IMG/VR virus record: IMGVR_UViG_3300025705_000029
Coordinates: 1 to 21,265 of that record
Source of the DNA: a virus
Reading direction: 5' to 3' (one strand)
DNA: 21,265 nt
Under the pieces are notes generated by a model. It was not told the DNA's origin. It ran no database searches and saw only the letters and a program-made list of their open reading frames with translations. The translations under genes were made by a program, and so were the position numbers. Shown here piece by piece: positions 7,129 through 13,082 of this stretch; position 1 is the stretch's first letter; each line of letters begins with the position of its first letter.

Positions 7129-7228
7129 TGTAACAGAAGGTGTGATCAGGCCTTGTTGTATATAGCTAACACAGAACGTGTTGCAAAGTCGTTAAAAATA
7201 TCGTCTGCGAACATCCATTCTGTTACAC
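7128..7228 (+). ncRNA. Candidate structured RNA element downstream of uvsY
   Basis: The ends form a perfect 11-bp inverted repeat: GTGTAACAGAA (7128-7138) and TTCTGTTACAC (7218-7228). The helix continues inward with GGTGT (7139-7143) against ACATCC (7211-7216), interrupted only by single unpaired bases at 7214 and 7217, giving about 16 bp in all. Inside, a hairpin AACAC/GTGTT (7168-7182) has a 5-base loop. No open reading frame is credible here. An intrinsic terminator lies about 60 bases downstream. It could be a small RNA released from the uvsX-uvsY message or a protective 3' UTR structure. It does not match a tRNA fold. The first base overlaps the uvsY stop codon. Confidence 0.5.
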
Positions 7229-7241
7229 AATTTACTTATCG

Positions 7242-7259
7242 TATGATTAAAAAATCATA
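7242..7259 (+). other. A/T-rich small hairpin
   Basis: TATGATT (7242-7248) pairs with AATCATA (7253-7259) around a four-A loop. It is followed by a run of A, not T, so it is not a forward terminator. It lies between the structured element at 7128-7228 and the true terminator, and may only add stability to the 3' end. Confidence 0.3.
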
Positions 7260-7288
7260 AAAAAACCAATAAAAATTACAAGTACTTG

Positions 7289-7319
7289 AAAAGGCAGGAT
7301 TTATTCTTGCCTTTTTTTT
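7289..7319 (+). terminator. Intrinsic terminator of the recombination operon
   Basis: An 11-bp stem AAAAGGCAGGA/TCTTGCCTTTT (one G-U pair) with a 5-base loop (7300-7304) runs into eight T residues (7312-7319). It ends the gp32-uvsX-uvsY transcript and insulates the early promoter that begins 11 bases later. Confidence 0.93.
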
Positions 7320-7329
7320 CTGTTTTTTG

Positions 7330-7358
7330 TTGACAACCAAGACGTCTTACTGTATATT
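7330..7358 (+). promoter_or_regulatory. Consensus early promoter with palindromic spacer, copy 1
   Basis: TTGACA (7330-7335), 17-base spacer, TATATT (7353-7358). The spacer contains the perfect 10-bp palindrome AAGACGTCTT (7339-7348). The same -35, spacer and most of the -10 region recur at 7995-8023, and the downstream TGGTATA and AGGAGTTAG are also shared. The exact -35 suggests strong host-sigma70 early transcription; the palindrome would suit a dimeric repressor or activator. Confidence 0.88.
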
Positions 7359-7390
7359 AATGGTATAAGTTAAAAAACAGGAGTTAGCAA

Positions 7391-7762
7391 ATGGCATATG
7401 TTTCACAAAAAGACAAAGCAGAATTAGCACCAGGCATCAAAGCAGTGCTTAAAAAGTACAAAATGAAAGCCAGTATCGCTGTTCGTAACCATTCAACACT
7501 TTGCGTTAATATCAAAGAAGGCGCAATTGACTTTAGCGATAGTTTTACACATGGTGATGGTTATATTCAAGTTAATGAATATCATATCGACCGTCACTAT
7601 GCAGGTAAAAAGCGTGAGTTTTTTAACGAACTACTAGCGGCAATGAAAGGCCCAAAGTACTTTAACGATGATGATGCAATGACTGATTACTTTAGTCGTT
7701 CACACTATACTGACATCAATGTTGGTAAATGGAATAAACCTTATAACTATACAGGAGTATAA
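7391..7762 (+). CDS. Conserved phage hypothetical protein, 123 aa
   Basis: A 123-residue protein of a type I recall from many phages and some plasmids, function unassigned. Recognisable pieces are the N-terminal helix pair (LAPGIKAVLKKYKMKASIAV), a beta stretch RNHSTLCVNIKEG, the block NEYHIDRHYAGKKREFFNEL, and the C-terminal YFSRSHYTDINVGKWNKPY. No catalytic motif is evident. It is the first gene behind a strong palindrome-bearing promoter, with a good ribosome site (AGGAG, spacing about eight), so it is probably expressed early and abundantly. An early host-interaction role is possible but not shown. Confidence 0.85.
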   Translation: MAYVSQKDKAELAPGIKAVLKKYKMKASIAVRNHSTLCVNIKEGAIDFSDSFTHGDGYIQVNEYHIDRHYAGKKREFFNELLAAMKGPKYFNDDDAMTDYFSRSHYTDINVGKWNKPYNYTGV

Positions 7763-7763
7763 A

Positions 7764-7973
7764 ATGACAAAAATTAAATTTGATATCAACCAATTGGATG
7801 ACATTATGATTGGTGATGTAGATATGAAAGACTATCCAGACTTTTGTGATGCGTATGTTGAGTCAGCATCGTTCAAAGGTATTGAATTAACTGATCAACA
7901 ACTGGAAGAACTTAATATGTCAGATGAAACCCGTGAATGGGTTAATGCAAATGCATACGAAAGTTTATTTTAA
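7764..7973 (+). CDS. Small acidic hypothetical protein, 69 aa
   Basis: The ATG at 7764 is chosen because it follows AGGAG (7753-7757) and the previous stop by one base; a longer frame from 7719 would overlap the previous gene. The 69-residue product is acidic (KFDINQLDDIMIGDVDMKDY at the start) with a helical C-terminal half. It resembles small phage proteins with a repeated Asp-rich N-terminus, but no family or function is recognised. It is co-transcribed with the gene before it. Confidence 0.7.
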   Translation: MTKIKFDINQLDDIMIGDVDMKDYPDFCDAYVESASFKGIELTDQQLEELNMSDETREWVNANAYESLF

Positions 7974-7994
7974 TAAAATAAATTAAAATAAGGC

Positions 7995-8023
7995 TTGACA
8001 ACCAAGACGTCTTACTGTATACT
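7995..8023 (+). promoter_or_regulatory. Consensus early promoter with palindromic spacer, copy 2
   Basis: TTGACA (7995-8000), 17-base spacer, TATACT (8018-8023). The 17-base spacer is identical to that of the promoter at 7330, including the palindrome AAGACGTCTT (8004-8013). The two copies differ by one base in the -10 hexamer and by one in the bases before the shared TGGTATA word. It drives the 91-aa and 61-aa genes. Confidence 0.88.
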
Positions 8024-8054
8024 AGTGGTATATTAAATAAGAAAGGAGTTAGAA

Positions 8055-8330
8055 ATGAGTGTAGAACTTAGAACTGTTATTTCAGATTTAAATTATATTC
8101 GTGGCACGGCTACTCCACGCCAACGACTAATTGATATGACGGAGATGACACCGCAGCAAGCCAATGATGTCTTTGCGTTTATCAATTTGAGCTTAACATC
8201 AAAGGTAATGAAAAAAGAAGGTGAGCGAACACGTATTGAAGTAAAACGTGAAACCGTTAAACTATTCAATGCCATTACCCAATTACAATGCATGGGCTTC
8301 AAGGCTCCTGCCAATCTTTCAAACATATAG
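8055..8330 (+). CDS. Hypothetical protein, 91 aa
   Basis: A 91-residue, slightly basic and helix-rich protein. No recognised domain; the middle (MTPQQANDVFAFINLSLTSKVMKKEGERTRIEVKRETVKLF) could be a small helical bundle. It has an excellent ribosome site (AAGGAGTT) and its own palindrome-bearing promoter, so it is a likely early gene. Such small early genes in T4-like phages often act on the host, but nothing in the sequence shows this here. Confidence 0.75.
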   Translation: MSVELRTVISDLNYIRGTATPRQRLIDMTEMTPQQANDVFAFINLSLTSKVMKKEGERTRIEVKRETVKLFNAITQLQCMGFKAPANLSNI

Positions 8331-8339
8331 GAGACACGT

Positions 8340-8525
8340 ATGCCAGATGAAAGCAACTTTAGACTATTTGTGAATAACATGTATCAGGCTGCAATGAATG
8401 AACGATCAGCCTATAAACAAGAACCATGCACAATTCAGGAGTACTTTGATAACCATAAGTTTTGGTTAAAAGCTCAGTATCAAAGTGGCAAAGAAAACAA
8501 AAATGTTGTTGACATTGTAGATTAA
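8340..8525 (+). CDS. Hypothetical protein, 61 aa
   Basis: A 61-residue protein, MPDESNFRLFVNNMY at the start, with aromatic residues spread through it (Y, F, W) and no recognised motif. It starts nine bases after the previous stop, with AGGAG eight bases before the ATG, so it belongs to the same transcript. Its 3' end overlaps the promoter of the next gene: TTGACA (8509) lies in its last codons. Confidence 0.65.
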   Translation: MPDESNFRLFVNNMYQAAMNERSAYKQEPCTIQEYFDNHKFWLKAQYQSGKENKNVVDIVD

Positions 8526-8537
8526 ATTTCGTATACT
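8509..8537 (+). promoter_or_regulatory. Consensus-like early promoter for the 230-aa gene
   Basis: TTGACA (8509-8514), 17-base spacer, TATACT (8532-8537). The -35 is inside the end of the previous gene, whose TAA stop lies in the spacer. There is no AAGACGTCTT palindrome, unlike the two promoters just upstream. Confidence 0.82.
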
Positions 8538-8567
8538 ACACAGGTAAACAGGGCAAAAGGCAGAACA

Positions 8568-9260
8568 ATGAAAAAGAAATATGACATCTTTAAAGTAATG
8601 ACACTTGCTATTGCAGTTGATGAACTTCAAGGCTTCATCAAAAGTGGATATGGTTATCATGATTATAAAAATAATACCAATGTATATGATAATAAGTCTG
8701 CCATCAAGATGATCCTCCAGGAGAATCCAGACGCACCTGTCATTGAGATAACCCAAAAACATCGTGACCAAGCTTCTGAGCTCAAAGAATACTTTGACAG
8801 TGTTATTGTGATGAAGAAGCTCACAGGCAGTGTTAATGGGTTTGAAGACACTGTAGGCCAATTACTTAACTATACAGAAGTAGACAACTATGGCATTAGT
8901 GTAATTGCAAGTCTGCCCAACAGTTTACGCATCCAGAAACAACGTGACGAAATGGAAGAATTTTACGATGAAAAACGTCACACCAGTGAGTATGTTGGCA
9001 GTGTTGGCAAACGATTTAAGTTTAACCTACTAATTCAGGATATTAAATTTATTGCCAAATATAACATTCATTTGGTAACTGGTGTAGAAGGTGACGTAAA
9101 CTTAGTTAAGTTCTTTTGGAGCAAAGACCCAGACATCAGTAGTATCCTTGTTGGTAAAACTATGGACGTTACTGGATTTGTTAAAGAGCAAAGTATTAGT
9201 AAATTCAGTAAATGCAAAGAAACTGTAATTAATCGTGTAAAAATTCAAGAAAGTGCTTGA
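8568..9260 (+). CDS. Hypothetical protein, 230 aa, possible C-terminal OB-like module
   Basis: A 230-residue protein without a firmly recognised family. The N-terminal half is helical and charged. The C-terminal 40 residues (SSILVGKTMDVTGFVKEQ, then FSKCKETVINRVKI) resemble a small beta-barrel segment of the form V-G-K-x-(beta)-G-x-V-K ... E-T-(beta)-N-R-V-K. I associate that form with OB-like nucleic-acid-binding or exonuclease-linked phage proteins, but this is a weak impression. It has its own promoter, and its stop codon TGA is inside the -35 box of the next promoter. Position before the AAA+ ATPase may indicate a joint role. Confidence 0.75.
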   Translation: MKKKYDIFKVMTLAIAVDELQGFIKSGYGYHDYKNNTNVYDNKSAIKMILQENPDAPVIEITQKHRDQASELKEYFDSVIVMKKLTGSVNGFEDTVGQLLNYTEVDNYGISVIASLPNSLRIQKQRDEMEEFYDEKRHTSEYVGSVGKRFKFNLLIQDIKFIAKYNIHLVTGVEGDVNLVKFFWSKDPDISSILVGKTMDVTGFVKEQSISKFSKCKETVINRVKIQESA

Positions 9261-9285
9261 CAATAACTACACTAGATGTTATCAT
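9257..9285 (+). promoter_or_regulatory. Early promoter for the AAA+ ATPase gene
   Basis: TTGACA (9257-9262), 17-base spacer, TATCAT (9280-9285; five of six consensus). The -35 hexamer overlaps the TGA stop of the preceding gene. A leader of about 30 bases follows, with AAGGAGTG as the ribosome site. Confidence 0.72.
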
Positions 9286-9320
9286 GTATATATAAGTTAA
9301 TGCAAAAGGAGTGAGAACCA

Positions 9321-10331
9321 ATGCAAAAAGTACGTGTTTTAACCGGAGTATATGCCGGAGCAACAATCAAAGATACTGTTTTTAAACTTGAAAAGCCTTT
9401 TAAGATAGGCCGTAACGGTGGATTTATCACAGTGTGTGGTAAAGATATTCCAGGAATGCCAGATCGTAGGATCCGCATTAAAGTGGAAAGTGCAAACAGT
9501 TTTGAGGATGTTGACGATAATGCGTCAGTAGGCACACCGACGTCAGACGTCAAGCCAGAAGAAACTGACGAACAAGTAATTGAACGACTACGTGAGCGGT
9601 TCCAAATTTTGGAAGACATGACAGAGGCCGCTATTGATGGAGTTGTTCGTGGAATGGTTGTAACAGGCCCTCCAGGTGTAGGTAAAAGTTTTGGAGTAGA
9701 GCAAGTGCTGGATTCAGCAAAGGTTGCTACAAAACTAACTAATGCACCAGAACGTTACGGCGTTGTTAAAGGCGCCAGCTCTGCTATTGGTTTGTACAAA
9801 ACATTGTATGAATATGCAGACAAAGGTTCAGTACTTGTGCTGGATGACTGTGATACTGTATTGTATGACGAAACTAGTTTGAATTTGCTTAAAGCCGCAT
9901 TAGACAGTGGCAAGAAGCGTAAACTAAGTTGGTTGGCAGACAGTGCATTGTTACGCCGAGAAGGCATTCCAGACACATTTGAATTTAAAGGAAGCGTTGT
10001 GTTTATTACAAACCTCAAGTTTGAAAAAGCTCGCGGTAAGATTGCAGACCACCTGGGTGCGATCATGTCACGTTGCCACTACTTGGACTTGACAATGGAT
10101 ACAATGCGTGAAAAGTTTTTACGGTGTAAACAAATTGTTGGAGATGGCATGCTTGATGAGTATGGCTTCAACAAAGCCGAGCAAGCAGAGTTGCTGGAAT
10201 ATGTTTACATTAACCGTAACCGACTGCGTGAATTGAGCTTACGTATGGTTACCAAAATTGCAGATTTACGAAAGATGAATCCTGTAAAGTGGAAAACATA
10301 CTCAGAGTCAACATGCATGCGGAGAGTTTAA
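9321..10331 (+). CDS. AAA+ family ATPase
   Basis: A 336-residue protein with a clear P-loop ATPase core. Walker A is GPPGVGKS (116-123) and Walker B VLVLDD (171-176); a sensor-1 strand SVVFITN ends at Asn231 and a candidate arginine finger lies at Arg251 (GAIMSRC). The N-terminal ~60 residues (VRVLTGVYAGATIKDTVF, then KIGRNGGFITVCGKDIPG) look like a small beta-barrel of KOW/SH3 type, which may bind a partner or nucleic acid. The linker at 60-85 is acidic. The ATPase could be a remodelling factor or helicase-loader-like; it is not the clamp loader gp44 by its motifs. It has a consensus-like promoter and a strong ribosome site. The target is unknown. Confidence 0.88.
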   Translation: MQKVRVLTGVYAGATIKDTVFKLEKPFKIGRNGGFITVCGKDIPGMPDRRIRIKVESANSFEDVDDNASVGTPTSDVKPEETDEQVIERLRERFQILEDMTEAAIDGVVRGMVVTGPPGVGKSFGVEQVLDSAKVATKLTNAPERYGVVKGASSAIGLYKTLYEYADKGSVLVLDDCDTVLYDETSLNLLKAALDSGKKRKLSWLADSALLRREGIPDTFEFKGSVVFITNLKFEKARGKIADHLGAIMSRCHYLDLTMDTMREKFLRCKQIVGDGMLDEYGFNKAEQAELLEYVYINRNRLRELSLRMVTKIADLRKMNPVKWKTYSESTCMRRV

Positions 10332-10381
10332 TTGGTTAGCTTCTCCTCTGTCTATATCACTCTCACTCCAGCTAGCTAATT
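10330..10381 (+). other. Long stem-loop with pyrimidine-rich loop
   Basis: AATTGGTTAGCT (10330-10341) pairs with AGCTAGCTAATT (10370-10381) over 12 bp with two G-U pairs, starting in the stop codon of the ATPase gene. The 28-base loop is almost all C and T with two CTCC words. It lies six bases upstream of a second, GC-rich hairpin, so the two may act together in message ending or processing. Confidence 0.5.
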
Positions 10382-10386
10382 AAAAC

Positions 10387-10408
10387 GGGGGGATCGAAAG
10401 GTCCCCCC
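10387..10408 (+). terminator. G6/C6 hairpin before uvsW
   Basis: GGGGGGATC (10387-10395) pairs with GGTCCCCCC (10400-10408) with one U-G pair and a GAAA tetraloop closed by C-G. It is very stable but is followed by ACCCTTATCTTCTTG without a T run. It may act as a weak terminator, pause or 3'-end protector. The left arm GGGGGATC is shared with the hairpin after gp32. Confidence 0.6.
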
Positions 10409-10420
10409 ACCCTTATCTTC

Positions 10421-10449
10421 TTGACAACAATAGGTAAAATCTGTATAGT
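10421..10449 (+). promoter_or_regulatory. Consensus promoter giving a predicted leaderless uvsW transcript
   Basis: TTGACA (10421-10426), 17-base spacer, TATAGT (10444-10449). The uvsW ATG at 10456 is seven bases after the last base of the -10 hexamer, at the expected transcription start. There is no space for a Shine-Dalgarno sequence in such a transcript. Confidence 0.8.
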
Positions 10450-10455
10450 ATTATT

Positions 10456-11910
10456 ATGGCAAAGATTATTTTAAAAGATGAAGTAAATTGTAAGATCGAA
10501 GGTCTCGATCTGGATACTCGCAAGAAACTGGTCAACAAGTTCAGTTTTATGTTGCCGTATGCATATCATGTGCCGGCATACAAACTAGGACGTTGGGATG
10601 GTAAGGTTAATTACTTTAACATTGGTGGGTCTACATATACAAATCTATTGGAAGACATATTGCCAGTATTAATTGCTGACGGTTATGAAGTAGATATTGA
10701 TGACCGCAGAACAGAAATTAAATTAGATTTCCCACAAATTACAGAAAAACATTTTAGTGATAAACGGTGGCCTGAAAAACATCCAGTTGCAGGCGAGCCA
10801 GTTGTATTGCGTGACTATCAGGTTGAGATTATAAATCAGTTTCTCAGTAACCCACAGTGCTTACAAGAGATTGCAACTGGTGCAGGCAAGACATTAATTA
10901 CAGCCGCACTCAGCAACCTAATAGAACCATATGGTCGTAGTATTGTAATTGTACCCAACAAAGACTTGGTGTTACAAACAGAAGTAGACTACATCAACTT
11001 GGGATTGGATGTGGGTGTATACTTTGGGGATAGAAAAGAATTTGGCAAAACACATACCATTTGTACATGGCAGAGTTTAAACAGCATGGAAAAGCGTTTT
11101 CGTAACGGAGACAGCGATGTAAGTGTTGTGGACTTTGCGGCTGATGTACAGTGTGTTATTGTAGATGAGGTACATCAAGCCAAAGCTGATGTGCTTAAAA
11201 AGTTACTCACAGGAGTATTTGCTAATGTTCCAATACGTTGGGGTCTTACTGGTACAATACCAAAAGAAGACTCAGACAAGATTGGACTTACAATTAGTCT
11301 GGGGCAAGTGGTAAATAAACTTGCGGCCAGTGAGTTACAAGACATGGGCGTTCTAGCACAGTGTGATGTGAACGTTCTTCAACTTCAGGATACTGCTGAA
11401 TACAGCAACTATCAGGAAGAATTAACATACTTAACCACAGATAAACAACGCCTGGATTATATGGCTGGATTAGTCAAGAGTTTAAGTCTTGAAGGTAATA
11501 CACTAGTATTGGTTGACAGGATTAAGGCTGGCGAAGGATTGATTGAGCGACTTCCAGAAGAGTCGGTGTTTATTAGTGGCAGTATGAAAAGTAAGGATCG
11601 CAAAGATGAATATGATGAGGTTAGTGAGGCAAACAACAAAATTATTATTGCTACTTATGGTGTGGCCGCTGTTGGCATTAACATTCCTCGCATCTTTAAT
11701 CTTGTTCTTGTTGAGCCTGGTAAGTCTTTTGTGCGTGTTATCCAGTCTATTGGCCGTGGCATACGTAGAGCAAAAGATAAAGACAGTGTTCAAATTTGGG
11801 ATATAACCAGTACAGCTAAGTTTAGCAAGCGCCATTTACGTGAGCGCAAAAAGTTTTATAAAGATGCTAACTATCCCTTTACTATAGATAAGGTAAAATA
11901 TAGAAAATGA
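10456..11910 (+). CDS. uvsW: UvsW-like RNA-DNA / recombination helicase
   Basis: Superfamily 2 helicase, 484 aa. In T4, UvsW unwinds R-loops and branched recombination intermediates and helps switch replication from origin-dependent to recombination-dependent mode. The N-terminal ~110 residues form the UvsW substrate-recognition domain (YAYHVPAYKLGRWDGKVNYF is typical). Helicase motifs: a Q-motif-like LRDYQ (118-122), Walker A TGAGKT (141-146), DEVH box (237-240), motif III LTGTIPK (264-270), motif V around YGVAAVGINIP, and motif VI QSIGRGIRR. The predicted mRNA is leaderless. The stop overlaps the next ATG by four bases (ATGA), beginning a tight operon that runs to the oxygenase gene at 15005. 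Confidence 0.96.
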   Translation: MAKIILKDEVNCKIEGLDLDTRKKLVNKFSFMLPYAYHVPAYKLGRWDGKVNYFNIGGSTYTNLLEDILPVLIADGYEVDIDDRRTEIKLDFPQITEKHFSDKRWPEKHPVAGEPVVLRDYQVEIINQFLSNPQCLQEIATGAGKTLITAALSNLIEPYGRSIVIVPNKDLVLQTEVDYINLGLDVGVYFGDRKEFGKTHTICTWQSLNSMEKRFRNGDSDVSVVDFAADVQCVIVDEVHQAKADVLKKLLTGVFANVPIRWGLTGTIPKEDSDKIGLTISLGQVVNKLAASELQDMGVLAQCDVNVLQLQDTAEYSNYQEELTYLTTDKQRLDYMAGLVKSLSLEGNTLVLVDRIKAGEGLIERLPEESVFISGSMKSKDRKDEYDEVSEANNKIIIATYGVAAVGINIPRIFNLVLVEPGKSFVRVIQSIGRGIRRAKDKDSVQIWDITSTAKFSKRHLRERKKFYKDANYPFTIDKVKYRK

Positions 11911-12407
11911 AAATATTAACAGTAGAAAATAAGCCGTACGAATTAGACTTTGTACCAGAAGAAATAGAAGATGTGCGTTACGGCGTATTAGATTATAGTA
12001 ATAAAAACGATGCAGATTATTTCTTTGTGCCGCTTGTTTTTCTTGAAATATTTAATGCACCTGCGGCAGTATTGCGCATAGGCAATCACATGGTTAAGAT
12101 GCCATTGGATTGGAGTTTAATTATTTGTGAGCCAGATGTTGGTGAACCTGAAGTAGTACCCATTACAAGTTTAAATGATCGAGGCTTCCATGCATTTACA
12201 TTTAATCCAATCTCAGGGTTTTTACCCAAGTTTCAGAATGTGGAAATTACAAATGTATTTCAGGAAGTTAAATGGCATTTTCCAAAATTAAAGTTTGGAC
12301 ACTTTTTAGCGGTGCCACTGGGAGATGAAGAAGGCAGCAACTGTGCCTTTTTTGTCAAAGAAACCAGTAAGGTTCCTGATATACTAGACACATATTATTT
12401 GTGGTAA
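11907..12407 (+). CDS. Conserved marine-phage hypothetical protein, 166 aa
   Basis: A 166-residue protein of a family I recall as widespread but uncharacterised in T4-like and other marine phages. Characteristic blocks are VFLEIFNAPAAVLRIG, MPLDWSLIICE, ITSLNDRGFHAFTFNP and VKWHFPKLKFGHFLAVPL. The fold looks beta-rich and compact, with no membrane segment. It overlaps the uvsW stop by four bases, so it is translationally coupled to the helicase. Function unknown; placement in a replication operon is the only clue. Confidence 0.85.
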   Translation: MKILTVENKPYELDFVPEEIEDVRYGVLDYSNKNDADYFFVPLVFLEIFNAPAAVLRIGNHMVKMPLDWSLIICEPDVGEPEVVPITSLNDRGFHAFTFNPISGFLPKFQNVEITNVFQEVKWHFPKLKFGHFLAVPLGDEEGSNCAFFVKETSKVPDILDTYYLW

Positions 12408-12411
12408 TAGT

Positions 12412-12621
12412 ATGAGTGGTCAAAGACGTTGGTTAAAAACATGGGCTAGAACTGTTGGTATGCCGATTGGTGTTACTGATGAAGACAAGCCTGAGTTTTT
12501 GCCTATTTCACAAACAGATGTAAAACGTGCATTAATTTTTAGGACGTTCTGGATTATCTTGCATGTTGTAACATGTTGTGCTATCATAGCAGGTAATGGC
12601 AGAACACTGGGATTTTGGTAA
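12412..12621 (+). CDS. Small single-pass membrane protein, 69 aa
   Basis: A 69-residue protein with a basic N-terminus (RRWLKTWAR) and one predicted transmembrane helix at about residues 40-61 (ALIFRTFWIILHVVTCCAII), ending with a short tail GNGRTLGFW. By the positive-inside rule the N-terminus would be cytoplasmic. No family recognised. It starts five bases after the previous stop, and its TAA overlaps the ATG of gp62 (TAATG). It could tether replication proteins to the membrane, or be a host-envelope effector; both are speculation. Confidence 0.7.
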   Translation: MSGQRRWLKTWARTVGMPIGVTDEDKPEFLPISQTDVKRALIFRTFWIILHVVTCCAIIAGNGRTLGFW

Positions 12622-13082
12622 TGAGTAATAAACTAACAATTAAAGAAGAGATGCGAGCGATTGATCAGCGTGACGTCGGTTGGTGGGATACACTAACTGA
12701 AGAAGAACAAAAGAAGATTAGTCCTTGGTTATTGATGCGATATACCAGTGCATGTGATACAAACCATGATGCAATCCGTGATCATTATTTAACAATGACT
12801 AATGAACTAGTTAATGTACAGTTTAATACATTGCGGCATCATGTACAACTACAGCATCGCTTAATGCAAGTTGTTGGTATTGGTAAAAGTCAATATCATC
12901 CGTGGATAGCACCCGGCAAGAGACAAAAGAAAAACAAAGTGGCTGAATGGTTACTAACACTGTATCCAGGCATCAATGATGACGAGTTGGATATATTATT
13001 GGAAAGTCCTAAAGCTGAACTTAAAAGTCTGGCAGAGTCAGCAGGCATGACAGACAAGGATATAAAGGCATTATTTAAATAA
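12621..13082 (+). CDS. 62: Probable clamp-loader small subunit, gp62-like
   Basis: From ATG 12621 the product is 153 aa; the earlier TTG at 12615 is rejected because the ATG overlaps the previous stop. The protein is helical. I assign gp62 by pattern: PWLLMRYTSACD near the start, then NELVNVQFNTLRHHVQLQHRLMQ, then a basic HPWIAPGKRQKKNKVAEWL, then a helix pair around a YPGINDDELDILL turn. This matches the order in small gp62 proteins of marine T4-like phages (P-F-x-x-N-R, N-x-x-x-x-L-Q-x-D-Y-L, basic K-W segment). gp62 joins gp44 to load the sliding clamp gp45. gp44 is not adjacent, unlike in T4. A divergent sequence, so moderate confidence. Confidence 0.6.
   Translation: MSNKLTIKEEMRAIDQRDVGWWDTLTEEEQKKISPWLLMRYTSACDTNHDAIRDHYLTMTNELVNVQFNTLRHHVQLQHRLMQVVGIGKSQYHPWIAPGKRQKKNKVAEWLLTLYPGINDDELDILLESPKAELKSLAESAGMTDKDIKALFK

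Noticed and set aside
7128-7228. tRNA gene in the structured interval
   Set aside because: The segment before the 3' strand cannot form a T-arm, the interior has no cloverleaf arms of proper size, and the closing stem is too long for an acceptor stem.
8568-9260. Assignment of the 230-aa protein as helicase loader gp59
   Set aside because: The length is similar to T4 gp59, but no recognisable motif supports it and the C-terminal part looks beta-rich rather than all-helical.
9538-9552. GACGTC pair in the ATPase gene as a further copy of the promoter palindrome
   Set aside because: Only the six-base GACGTC core is shared, inside coding sequence, with no -35/-10 context.
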